Assembly (NCBI RefSeq): GCF_002900095.1 | Contig: NZ_LLKN01000002.1 | Span: 1,860,001 to 1,924,000 of the forward strand | Length of the DNA stretch: 64,000 nucleotides | Direction of reading: 5' to 3' | Origin: Salegentibacter mishustinae | Lineage (GTDB): Bacteria; Bacteroidota; Bacteroidia; Flavobacteriales; Flavobacteriaceae | In this document: positions 26,085 to 34,496 of the stretch, piece after piece | Numbering within the stretch: the stretch's first letter is position 1 | How the letters are laid out: the number at the start of each line of letters is the position of its first letter | Translations under genes and position numbers: made by a program | Notes under the pieces: generated by a model | What the model saw: the letters and a program-made list of their open reading frames with translations, nothing else | The model's database searches: none | What the model was told of the DNA's origin: nothing

Positions 26085-27818
26085 TTAAGATTTCATAAAA
26101 TTAAAATACTCAAGGAGTACCTCGTCGTTAATTTTTCTGGGAGTAAAAATCTCCAGGAGTTTTGGTTTTTCTGAATTGCTAAAGAACTCTTCTAAATGTG
26201 TTTCTATCTCAACGGAAGTTTTAGCCGAGTAATATTGAAATCCATACATTTCACTTAAAGATTTCGCCTGAAGTTGATGCGTGGTTTCAAAATAAGTCTC
26301 AAAATTCTCTGTATTCTTATTTCCCGGAAGGATTCTAAAAATTCCTCCACCATTATTATTTAAAATAATTATCCTAAAATTTTTAGGAATATAATTATTC
26401 CACAGCGCATTGCTATCATAGAAAAAACTGAGATCCCCGGAAATCATCAAAGTAGGTTCGCCATATACGCAAGCAGCACCCACTGAGGTAGAAATACTCC
26501 CGTCTATTCCGCTCGTACCGCGGTTACAAAAAATACGTAGACTCTCTTTCCATTTAAATAATTGCGCATACCTGATAGTAGAACTATTTCCCAGGTGGAC
26601 AATATAATTCTCGGGAATAGTTGGAACAATTTCCTGCATTGCTTTTAAGTCAGAATACGGGATTTCATCCATATATTCTTCGTGACGAACCTGCCGTTTA
26701 CTTTTAATTTCTTTCCAATAAGTTCCATAATCACTCTGGAGTGTTTCAGTAAGCGGAAAAAAATGGGTGAAAAAAGAGTTTACCGTAGTTTCAAAATGTT
26801 TATTGAGGCAGAAAAAAGTGTTGTAAGCTTTTTTTGGATCAATATGCCAATGTTGCTGTGGCTGGTGGTTCCTTAAAAATGCCTTGATCTTTTTAGAAAC
26901 GACCATTCCTCCAAAAGTGAGCAGAATTTCAGGCTGAAGCTTTTTAAACAATTCTGCGCTGTTTTCATCTTTTTCAATTGGACCAATTAAGGTATCGATA
27001 CGCGTAAAGAATTCAGGATGATTTAAATTAGAAGTAGTTTCAGTAAGTACAATAACCGATTTATCCCGGGCTAACTTTTCTAAAAATTCCTGTTCAACAA
27101 TATTAGGTTGGGCAACCCCAACTATTATCATTTTTCGCTTCGCTTTATTCCAAAGCTCGGCATAAGCTTGCAGCTGATTTTCTGTATAGGTGCGTTCTTT
27201 AATTTCCGGTAAGATCTGCAATGGGTTTACGTCCACATTTTCTACCAAATCATACAAAGGCTCATAAAAAGGCACATTGATATGTACCGGCCCCTTCCCT
27301 TCTATCGCTTTATTGAGCGCAAGGTTTACTTCTCTCTCATTATGCTTTTGTGACTCAAACTGCTTTTGCTGAAGTTTTTTATCAATCGCTTCAGAATCTA
27401 ACACAAGTTCAGAATGTAAATTGGCTGAATATAAAATATGATTTTCAAAAACGTTTTTCTGCCTAATGGTTTGCCCATCGCCAATGTCTATTCGCTCTAC
27501 AGGTCGATCTGCCGAAATAATTACTAACGGAATATCGCTATAATAAGCTTCTGCAATTGCAGGATAATAATTTAGCAAAGCCGAGCCCGACGTACAAACC
27601 AGGGCTACCGGTTTTTGCAGCTGCTGCGCCATTCCCAACGCGTAAAAAGCCGCGCATCGCTCATCTACAATACTGTAAGGCTTAATATCTGGATGATGTG
27701 TAAACCCAATGGTTAGGGGAGCATTTCTTGAACCGGGAGAAATTACTACGTGGTTTATATTTTTAGCAACGCATAGCGCTACAATAGATCTGGCAACAGG
27801 TATTTTGGAGTATTTCAC
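26085..27818 (-). CDS. menD: 2-succinyl-5-enolpyruvyl-6-hydroxy-3-cyclohexene-1-carboxylate synthase
   Basis: Thiamine-diphosphate enzyme of menaquinone synthesis that joins 2-oxoglutarate-derived succinic semialdehyde to isochorismate. The 577 residues show the ThDP-family layout: N-terminal PYR domain with SPGSRNAPL and CTSGSALLNYYPAIAEAYYS, and a C-terminal PP domain with ISGDLSFFYDSNALWN and NNNGGGIFRILPG. It starts with GTG (MKYSKIP). The isochorismate synthase gene lies 236 bases upstream, beyond an intergenic repeat. Confidence 0.95.
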   Translation of the reverse strand: MKYSKIPVARSIVALCVAKNINHVVISPGSRNAPLTIGFTHHPDIKPYSIVDERCAAFYALGMAQQLQKPVALVCTSGSALLNYYPAIAEAYYSDIPLVIISADRPVERIDIGDGQTIRQKNVFENHILYSANLHSELVLDSEAIDKKLQQKQFESQKHNEREVNLALNKAIEGKGPVHINVPFYEPLYDLVENVDVNPLQILPEIKERTYTENQLQAYAELWNKAKRKMIIVGVAQPNIVEQEFLEKLARDKSVIVLTETTSNLNHPEFFTRIDTLIGPIEKDENSAELFKKLQPEILLTFGGMVVSKKIKAFLRNHQPQQHWHIDPKKAYNTFFCLNKHFETTVNSFFTHFFPLTETLQSDYGTYWKEIKSKRQVRHEEYMDEIPYSDLKAMQEIVPTIPENYIVHLGNSSTIRYAQLFKWKESLRIFCNRGTSGIDGSISTSVGAACVYGEPTLMISGDLSFFYDSNALWNNYIPKNFRIIILNNNGGGIFRILPGNKNTENFETYFETTHQLQAKSLSEMYGFQYYSAKTSVEIETHLEEFFSNSEKPKLLEIFTPRKINDEVLLEYFNFMKS

Positions 27819-27907
27819 AAAGTTTATTTTTCAAACCAGACCTCACAGTTATAATATTTATTCATGTAAAATTTGTTAGGTCTGCTTCCAAGTCTATAAT
27901 TTTTACT

Positions 27908-27996
27908 CGTCATTGCGATCCCGAGAAATCGGGAGAAGCAATCTGTAAATAATGGATAACCAATGAAAAGATTACTTCACTTCGTTCGTAATGACA
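27908..27996. repeat. Intergenic inverted repeat with CGTCATT ends
   Basis: Starts CGTCATTGCGATCCCGAG and ends TTCGTTCGTAATGACA, so the termini are inverted copies (CGTCATTGCGA against TGTCATTACGA). An internal hairpin TCCCGA-GAAA-TCGGGA lies at 27919-27934. It has the form of a small REP-like element, within the 236-base gap between menD and the isochorismate synthase gene. Related elements lie at 50388 and 53137. Confidence 0.65.
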
Positions 27997-28054
27997 CTTT
28001 TTATTCTCACTCAAAATTACAATTTCAAAAGTATTTCAAGCGCAGGTTTTACCC

Positions 28055-29200
28055 TTATTTAACAAGCACCGATTTTATGGTATGCGATTTATTTACTGTT
28101 TCCTGCCATTCGTCTGCAGGATTGGAATCTTTGGTAATTCCGCCTCCAATAAATAGTCTGGCCTTTCCGGCTTCAAGCTTCATACAACGTAGGTTTACAA
28201 ATAAAGAAGTTTGCTTTAAAATACTCGCATAAGCTTGGTTTTCCTGGTTTCTACGGTTACTATTCCGCTTTATTTCCTTTTTCATATTCATTTCTCCCAG
28301 AAATCCAGAATAGAATTCACGATCGTAACCTTCATTCTTTAAAATGAATTCTTTCGCATTTTTCTTTGGAAGTCCGCATACTGCAGGAGTTGGGTGTAAG
28401 GCTAAAATCAAACTTTTAAGGTTCGATTTTTCTGAATCTAATATGCCCTGAATGTCTGTTTGTAAATGCAGTAGATTTCCTGCTTTAGTAGTGTATGGTT
28501 CCGATCTATGAATAGTGCCAGAAACTTTATCTTGTAGATTTTCTAAAATAGAATCAGTCACTATTTGCTGTTCTTCAATTTCTTTTTCTCCCCAATTCAC
28601 GTTGCTGGTTCCCTGGAACGACTGCGTACCGGCTAGAGACATAGTTTTAAATTTATCGCGTTCTACCTTTAAAAGTGTTTCTGGCGTGGCACCAAGCCAA
28701 ATTCCGGTTTCCGGATGAAACCAGTAATACACAAAAGCAGTTTCATATTTTTTAAGTAAATTCTTAAAGATACCAAGCGCTTCTAGTTGAGTCTGAACAT
28801 CTTCATTTCGTGATAAGACCACTTTTTTAAATTCTCCTTTTTGAATGGCTTTAATACCTTGCTGTACTAGCTTTTCGTGTTGTATTTTCGCTTCAGCATT
28901 GGTATACGCTGGTGGAAAATCCTGATTTTCTTTTTTGACTTCAGAATCCTTATCGGCCGCATATTTCGTGGTAATACTTTCTGCATTTTCGGAAGGAATA
29001 AAAAACGCATTATTTTCATCTTCAAAAGGAGCAAAAACAAATCCGCTTTCATTAAAGACACAGGTTCTGTAAACTTTATCCGAATCCTGAAGAAAGGCTT
29101 TGGTTAGTCCGTTTTTGTCGTTAGGGTTTCTATAAGCCACAAATGGATTTCCATTCTGGATTTGCGTTTCTAATTTTGTAAAAAAATCTTCGCTATTCAT
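28055..29200 (-). CDS. menF: Isochorismate synthase (chorismate-binding enzyme)
   Basis: Converts chorismate to isochorismate, the entry to menaquinone synthesis. The 381 residues contain the C-terminal chorismate-binding fold, with WLGATPETLLKVERDKFKTM, SLAGTQ, LHPTPAVCGLPKKNAKEFI, GYDREFYSGFLGE and LFIGGGITKDSNPADEWQET. The N-terminal part is short, as in other Bacteroidota MenF/EntC proteins. It lies three bases after the hotdog thioesterase gene and upstream of menD, which supports menaquinone rather than siderophore use. Confidence 0.9.
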   Translation of the reverse strand: MNSEDFFTKLETQIQNGNPFVAYRNPNDKNGLTKAFLQDSDKVYRTCVFNESGFVFAPFEDENNAFFIPSENAESITTKYAADKDSEVKKENQDFPPAYTNAEAKIQHEKLVQQGIKAIQKGEFKKVVLSRNEDVQTQLEALGIFKNLLKKYETAFVYYWFHPETGIWLGATPETLLKVERDKFKTMSLAGTQSFQGTSNVNWGEKEIEEQQIVTDSILENLQDKVSGTIHRSEPYTTKAGNLLHLQTDIQGILDSEKSNLKSLILALHPTPAVCGLPKKNAKEFILKNEGYDREFYSGFLGEMNMKKEIKRNSNRRNQENQAYASILKQTSLFVNLRCMKLEAGKARLFIGGGITKDSNPADEWQETVNKSHTIKSVLVK

Positions 29201-29203
29201 TTT

Positions 29204-29623
29204 CTAATTCTTTTTAGGCAACGCTATGGTGGTAAGTTTTACGATAGAAATAAGATTTTGGTCTTCATCGGTAATTCTAATTTCAAAAAGTTGGGTAGTT
29301 CGGCCTTTATGAATAAACGAAGCCCTGGCAAAAACAACACCTTCTGATATGCTTTTTAAATGATTTGCCGAAATTTCAATCCCCCGAATATAAAATTTTT
29401 CAGTATCCAGAAAAACATAACTTGCCATACTTCCAACACTTTCTGCCAAAGCCACACTCGCGCCGCCATGCAATACACCATCGGGCTGATGCACTCTGGA
29501 TGTCACCGGCATTTTCGCGATTAAATAATCGTCTCCTATTTCTGTGAATTCAATTTCAAGAGTTTCCATCAAGGTATTTTTACATACTTTTTTGGAAAGC
29601 TCGAGCATTTCTTCTTTCGTCAT
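29204..29623 (-). CDS. Hotdog-fold thioesterase, PaaI/MenI-like
   Basis: A 139-residue acyl-CoA thioesterase. The motif QPDGVLHGGASVALAESVGS contains the conserved HGG and the catalytic acidic residue of the 4-hydroxybenzoyl-CoA thioesterase/PaaI subgroup. Its position, three bases before isochorismate synthase, makes it a strong candidate for the 1,4-dihydroxy-2-naphthoyl-CoA thioesterase (MenI) that follows MenB. The specific substrate is inferred from context. Confidence 0.82.
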   Translation of the reverse strand: MTKEEMLELSKKVCKNTLMETLEIEFTEIGDDYLIAKMPVTSRVHQPDGVLHGGASVALAESVGSMASYVFLDTEKFYIRGIEISANHLKSISEGVVFARASFIHKGRTTQLFEIRITDEDQNLISIVKLTTIALPKKN

Positions 29624-29704
29624 CCTTTAAAAGATTGGTTACTTTGTAAAAGTACAAAACCGGGTGAGAATAAGCGAAATGAAAGTTATTCCTGCTAAAA
29701 TTCT

Positions 29705-29732
29705 ATAAAAAAAGCCGCTTTAGAGCGGCTTT
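29705..29732 (-). terminator. Terminator of modular lipoprotein D
   Basis: Perfect stem AAAGCCGCT / AGCGGCTTT with TTAG loop, continued on the minus strand by a T run. It lies about 22 bases past the stop of the gene at 29754. Confidence 0.85.
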
Positions 29733-29753
29733 GTAAAATTTGAAAATGATTTA

Positions 29754-31604
29754 TTAATATCCAGTTGACGAAGAAGGATTAGGCAATTTAGTATTAGAGT
29801 GTCTAATTTTCGATCTTTCAACCTGCGCTAGCTCAGTAATTGGAGCTGTATCAATTTTTGCAACCCCGCCTAATACTAGTTCATTTGTTGAATCGTAAAA
29901 TAAAGGAAAATCTCCTTCTCCAGGTTCTATTACAGATGCACAAGCAATAGTTAAGTCATCTATATCTGCCATAATAGGATGATCTCTGTTTGAGGTTGAG
30001 GGCAATACAGTATAACCACAATCAACCTGGCCACCAGTATTAGTTAATACGGCGCCCATACTTATCAAAAATTGGTTTTCAATTGCGATCCCAGATGCGC
30101 CGTAGAAGCCCTCATGTTCACCCATAAAGATGATTCTGCCTCCTTCTGAAGCAAATTGTTTTAAGGTATTGATCTCTTCAACTGTATATTGAACATTAGG
30201 AGTCACAAGCATGATGATTTTTACTTCCTCAGGAATATTGGTAAGCGTACCGCTAGACGAGCTTATATCAGAAATTGTGAAACCTTCGGTCTGGATTAAA
30301 TCACGCATCGTACTCCATGGAACACACAAGTTACAACTGGAATTCCTACCAAAATCAAACATAAAGGTAGTTCCGTCGTTTCTCTCACCAGTAGTGGTAA
30401 AATTGATCAGGTTCTTAACAAACTGAACATTGTCTGAATCCTCCATCGCACCATTATCAAAAATATTAACGTCATTTAAAACAACTACATCTCTTCCTGG
30501 CACCTGAATACTTTCGCAACCAACTTCATCCACTTCTACTCCAGGATCTGTACCAGGACATTCATCAATATCATTAGGTACTCCATCCTCATCATCGTCT
30601 GAGCCGTTTTGACCACCATCATCATCTCCGCAATTAAAGAATATATGCCAGTAATCCATGTTGTCATCATCTACAAAGAAACTTTGTACCTCGTTCCAGC
30701 TTAAATCAGCAGAAATAGGATCTACAGCGCCTGGTGCAGGATAATTAGCATCCCAATTGGCCAGGGTAGCCGTAACTCTAATATAATCAGTATCGGGTCC
30801 CTCTCCATATATAGGAGCTGGAATAGCTAAACATAAAGGATCGGCATACCAGTCGCCTGAATCGTCATCTTCTGTATTTCCTGCCATTGGCATCTCGCCG
30901 GTATATAACGGAATATTGTTATCATCACCTATATAAGTTATATCAAAAGTATAATTAGCGGTAAAATGTCTTCCTGCATCGTTACAGTAATTTGCAAATA
31001 CACAGAATTCATAAATTTCGACAGGTATAATATCAAAGAATTGATAACCATACAGATTCACCTCCCGGTCATCAAAGCACAATACCTCAACATCAGTATA
31101 GGTTTTGGATCCCGCTCTCAAATCCCAACTAAAAGGAAGGGATTGAGAAACGATGCCTCCAAAATCGCTTCCAGTCTTGGGAGCTGCCCATATTACTTCT
31201 CCTGGAGCACCTCCATCGTCATTCCATACAAGAAAATCGTTTAAGGTAACAGACACTGTAGTTTCGCCTGACGCCACAGGAATTTCCAGAGCTTCATCAT
31301 AAGCTGTAAACAAATCATTTCCATCCATTATTATGGGCACAATAACATCTACAGGAGTATCTGCATCACCATATACCAAAGAAATTTGTGCATAAGCTGG
31401 TGCATCATCTGAACATTCAGGAAGGTCGGCCTCTTGTTTTTGGAGAGCTTTTCTTATCTCAGCATTAAGCACTGGACCTAAGTACAGCTCGGCTACTTCA
31501 TCTGAAACTTGTTGCTCGACTCCTGAGTTCTCATCCTTACTACAAGAAGTGAAAATAAGGGCAAAAAGCGCCAAAATCATCACGTTGAATTTAAAATTTT
31601 TCAT
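29754..31604 (-). CDS. Modular lipoprotein D, shared domain plus a glutamine-amidotransferase-like C-terminal module
   Basis: The fourth member of the paralogous family, 616 residues, lipidation Cys21 (LIFTSCSKDE). Residues about 35-330 are the shared domain. From about residue 200 to 328 it is almost identical to lipoprotein A. One short Asp-rich calcium-binding segment follows (DDDEDGVPNDIDECPG). The C-terminal 240 residues (IIMLVTPNVQYTVEEINTL, GGRIIFMGEHEGFYG) look like a class I glutamine-amidotransferase-like fold of the type seen in GldG/IFT52-like or DUF4350 domains, without a clear catalytic Cys. Own terminator, and an upstream TTAACCATTTAAATAATTT element shared with A and C. Function unknown. 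Confidence 0.72.
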   Translation of the reverse strand: MKNFKFNVMILALFALIFTSCSKDENSGVEQQVSDEVAELYLGPVLNAEIRKALQKQEADLPECSDDAPAYAQISLVYGDADTPVDVIVPIIMDGNDLFTAYDEALEIPVASGETTVSVTLNDFLVWNDDGGAPGEVIWAAPKTGSDFGGIVSQSLPFSWDLRAGSKTYTDVEVLCFDDREVNLYGYQFFDIIPVEIYEFCVFANYCNDAGRHFTANYTFDITYIGDDNNIPLYTGEMPMAGNTEDDDSGDWYADPLCLAIPAPIYGEGPDTDYIRVTATLANWDANYPAPGAVDPISADLSWNEVQSFFVDDDNMDYWHIFFNCGDDDGGQNGSDDDEDGVPNDIDECPGTDPGVEVDEVGCESIQVPGRDVVVLNDVNIFDNGAMEDSDNVQFVKNLINFTTTGERNDGTTFMFDFGRNSSCNLCVPWSTMRDLIQTEGFTISDISSSSGTLTNIPEEVKIIMLVTPNVQYTVEEINTLKQFASEGGRIIFMGEHEGFYGASGIAIENQFLISMGAVLTNTGGQVDCGYTVLPSTSNRDHPIMADIDDLTIACASVIEPGEGDFPLFYDSTNELVLGGVAKIDTAPITELAQVERSKIRHSNTKLPNPSSSTGY

Positions 31605-31918
31605 ATTTAAATTATTTAAATGGTTAATAAATATTCTGTTCTTAGTCCCCTCACGTACTAAAAATAAGAGGGATAAAATCTTAATTAATGAAACAGTACT
31701 TTATAAAAAGTAAAACCTGCAAAACAATATCGAGGCAAGATGTAAAGTGTTTAAATACAGGGCAGTAAAAACTATAATAAATGTAGATTGATTTAGAAGA
31801 AAATCATATACGGGTTTCCCCCAAATTTCAAGAAGCTTTAAAAATTATATAGATGATAATATCAGTCGCTTGCCTATATTGGCAAAAATGATTTTTTTTA
31901 TAAAAACTAACTACCAGA
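31605..31918. other. Divergent intergenic region upstream of lipoprotein D and the hydrolase gene
   Basis: About 310 AT-rich bases. The minus side holds the TTAACCATT element next to lipoprotein D. A GGGTTTCCCCC patch lies near 31815, and an inverted repeat TTGCC-TATATT-GGCAA at 31870-31885 lies before the hydrolase gene. No ORF is supported. Confidence 0.6.
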
Positions 31919-32554
31919 ATGAGCACCGAAAAGCAGCTTTCTTATCAAATCACCAACACCTACAGCGTTTTAAACAATTTTACTGAAAAAACAAAAACGG
32001 TATGGTTGGTTTGCCACGGAATTGGTTATTTGAGCAGGTATTTTTTAAGGCATTTTAATCATCTAAATACCGAAGAAAATTATATTATCGCTCCGCAAGC
32101 GCAGTCTAAATATTACCTAAAAAACGAGTACAAACATGTGGGCGCCTCCTGGCTAACTAAAGAGCGTACTGAAGCCGAAACAGAAAATGTTCTTAACTAT
32201 CTGGACGAAGTTTATAAGGCTGAAGATCTAAAAAATGCACCAAGATTAATAATTTTAGGCTACTCCCAGGGCGTTTCGGTGGCAACACGTTGGATTGCCA
32301 AACGAAAGATTAATTGTGACGAATTAATTATGCATTCGGGAAAAGTTCCTGCGGAATTAGAGAGGGAAAACTTTCAATTTTTAAAAAATACAAACTTCAC
32401 CTTTATCTATGGAACTGAAGATGAATACCTAAAAAAAGGAATTATCGAAGTGGAGGAAAAAAGACTAAAAGAATTATTTCCTAATAATTTTGAAATAAAA
32501 ACATTTAACGGCGGGCACGAAGTTAATACAGAAATAATTGCGGAATTTACATAA
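31919..32554 (+). CDS. Alpha/beta hydrolase, carboxylesterase/lysophospholipase-like
   Basis: A 211-residue cytoplasmic serine hydrolase. The nucleophile elbow is GYSQG (Ser116), the acid is probably in YGTEDEY, and the His is in GGHEV. The lid-less short form resembles the phospholipase/carboxylesterase group. There is no signal peptide. It lies 45 bases before the Nramp-like gene, so the two may be co-transcribed. Substrate unknown. Confidence 0.8.
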   Translation: MSTEKQLSYQITNTYSVLNNFTEKTKTVWLVCHGIGYLSRYFLRHFNHLNTEENYIIAPQAQSKYYLKNEYKHVGASWLTKERTEAETENVLNYLDEVYKAEDLKNAPRLIILGYSQGVSVATRWIAKRKINCDELIMHSGKVPAELERENFQFLKNTNFTFIYGTEDEYLKKGIIEVEEKRLKELFPNNFEIKTFNGGHEVNTEIIAEFT

Positions 32555-32599
32555 ATCTTTTCCTCAGCTGCCCCCATTTGTAACGGTTTAATATTCTAA

Positions 32600-33871
32600 A
32601 TGAAACAGAAAAATACTTCTTCTAAAACTTCCATCTTAAAAAGTATTGGCCCTGGTTTTTTATTAGCTGGAGCAGCTATTGGAGTTTCTCATTTGGTACA
32701 AGCCACCCGAGCAGGGGCAGATTATGGATTTATTTTAATTTGGGTTTTGATTATAGCCTGCATTTCAAAATATCCTTTTTTGGAATTTGGCCCCAGGCTT
32801 GCCGCCGGTACCGGAAATCACCTAATTACCGGATATAAAAAACTGGGTAAATTCCCATACTGGATTTATATATTGATTACGATAGGAAATATGTTTATTA
32901 TACAGGCCGCAGTGACCATTGTTACCGCAGGTTTAGCCGAGCGACTATTCAATTTTGGCTGGTCCCCTTTTCTTTGGAGTGGGATTATTCTTATTGCGTG
33001 TATCGCTTTACTTTTAATAGGAAAATATCCCGGCCTGGATAAAAGTATGAAGGTGATCGTCACTTTATTGACTTTTGCCACTCTTGCTGCTGTAATTATG
33101 GCTTTTGGGGCGGGAACAGTGAATGATGCACTAACTACCGAATCGCCTTCGCTATGGACTACTGCTAGTTTAGGTTTTATAATTGCTTTTATGGGATGGA
33201 TGCCTATACCTTTAGATGCTTCGGTTTGGCACTCCATTTGGACCAAAGAAAAGGCGGTTCAGAATAAACAGAAGATTTCAGTAAAAGGTGCTTTTGCCGA
33301 TTTTAACGTGGGCTATCTTTCGGCTGCTTTTATTGGATTATTATTCTTTTTGCTAGGCGTTTTAGTCATGTTTGGCAGCGGTACTTCGTTTTCCAGCAAC
33401 AGTGTAGAATTCTCGAGCCAGTTGGTGGAACTGTACGGAAAAACTCTTGGGGAATGGAGCAAGCCTTTGATCTCTGTAGCAGCTTTTGTTACCATGTTAA
33501 GTACAGTTCTAACAGTTACTGATGCTTACCCGAGAGTAATTTCTGAATTAAAAAACCCAGAAAAAGAAAAACCTGAAGACAAAAAAGAGAAATGGAAAAT
33601 TTACCGAATTTCCATTTTCATTATCCCGGTTCTTTCGCTTTCTATTTTGTATTTTCTTTCTGGTTCTTTTACCATTTTGGTAGATTTCGCCGCCGGACTT
33701 TCATTTCTATCTGCACCATTTCTAGCCTGGTTTAATTATAAATTAGTTACAGGAAAGCAAATGCCTGAAAAACACCGCCCGGGAAAGAATTACAGAGTTT
33801 TCAGCTTGATTTGTTTCGCTCTTTTAGTGGTGTTTAATTTCGTGTATTTGTATTATACATTTTTGAGTTAA
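32600..33871 (+). CDS. Nramp-related membrane transporter lacking the canonical metal motif
   Basis: A 423-residue protein with about 11 membrane helices and the LeuT-type fold of the Nramp/MntH family, seen from GPGFLLAGAAIGVSH at residues 16-30 and the loop GADYGF. In canonical Nramp proteins helix 1 has DPGN; the aligned residues here are GVSH. In helix 6 the MPH motif is MPI (GWMPIPLDAS). The metal-binding Asp and Asn are therefore absent, so manganese or iron import should not be assumed. Substrate unknown. Confidence 0.75.
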   Translation: MKQKNTSSKTSILKSIGPGFLLAGAAIGVSHLVQATRAGADYGFILIWVLIIACISKYPFLEFGPRLAAGTGNHLITGYKKLGKFPYWIYILITIGNMFIIQAAVTIVTAGLAERLFNFGWSPFLWSGIILIACIALLLIGKYPGLDKSMKVIVTLLTFATLAAVIMAFGAGTVNDALTTESPSLWTTASLGFIIAFMGWMPIPLDASVWHSIWTKEKAVQNKQKISVKGAFADFNVGYLSAAFIGLLFFLLGVLVMFGSGTSFSSNSVEFSSQLVELYGKTLGEWSKPLISVAAFVTMLSTVLTVTDAYPRVISELKNPEKEKPEDKKEKWKIYRISIFIIPVLSLSILYFLSGSFTILVDFAAGLSFLSAPFLAWFNYKLVTGKQMPEKHRPGKNYRVFSLICFALLVVFNFVYLYYTFLS

Positions 33872-33913
33872 AACACAATTCTTGCAAATTTGGGTTTCTT
33901 AAGATTTAATCAT

Positions 33914-34303
33914 CTATCCATTACAACTAAAGATTTCCTCAACTTCGCGTTCTACGTTATTTGAAAACGCCCGGCTTTCTTCGTCTGTAAACTCTTTTAC
34001 CTTTTTGCCAAAACAGTTATAAAGGTGCCTAACGCCTACAGAATTACACCTCGGGTCGTTTACTAGAGTATAAAAAACTGTTTCACCTTCATATTCACTT
34101 TTTAAAATAGCAACCTTACAGGCATATTCTCCACAATTTAATTCCGTAATTAAATCTTGCATCCATTCTAATTCTAATGGGTTTTCTGCAGTGCAAGCGT
34201 TTTGAACTTCTAGTTGTGAATCTGCAATTACTTCATCATCATTATTGGTACAAGAAATTATCGTTGCTGAAAAGAATAATGTTAATAGAATAAATTTCTT
34301 CAT
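33914..34303 (-). CDS. Small Cys-rich lipoprotein of unknown function
   Basis: A 129-residue lipoprotein (lipidation Cys18, TIISCTNND). The mature part has six further Cys (NACTAEN, NCGEYACK, RCNS, NCFGKK, FSCNG), likely forming disulfides. I do not recognise the family. It is convergent with the Nramp-like gene and lies between it and the dnaK terminator. Confidence 0.6.
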   Translation of the reverse strand: MKKFILLTLFFSATIISCTNNDDEVIADSQLEVQNACTAENPLELEWMQDLITELNCGEYACKVAILKSEYEGETVFYTLVNDPRCNSVGVRHLYNCFGKKVKEFTDEESRAFSNNVEREVEEIFSCNG

Positions 34304-34361
34304 AATTGTTGATATTTATATAGTAGATGTAAAAATGACCAAATGGTTGCGTGTAAAAACG

Positions 34362-34397
34362 AAAAAAGCGCAATCAAATGAATGATTGCGCTTTTTA
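34362..34397 (-). terminator. Terminator of dnaK
   Basis: A 14-bp perfect stem AAAAAGCGCAATCA / TGATTGCGCTTTTT around a six-base loop, followed on the minus strand by a T-rich tail. It lies 100 bases past the dnaK stop; a second small hairpin (ATCCCG / CGGGAT, 34422-34441) lies between. Confidence 0.85.
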
Positions 34398-34496
34398 TAT
34401 TGCTCAAATTTGAGTTGTAAAATCCCGACTTTTATCGGGATTAGCGATTCGCACATTTTTCTTTAGCGCAAAGCGCTATGAAAAATGGCTCTCTGC

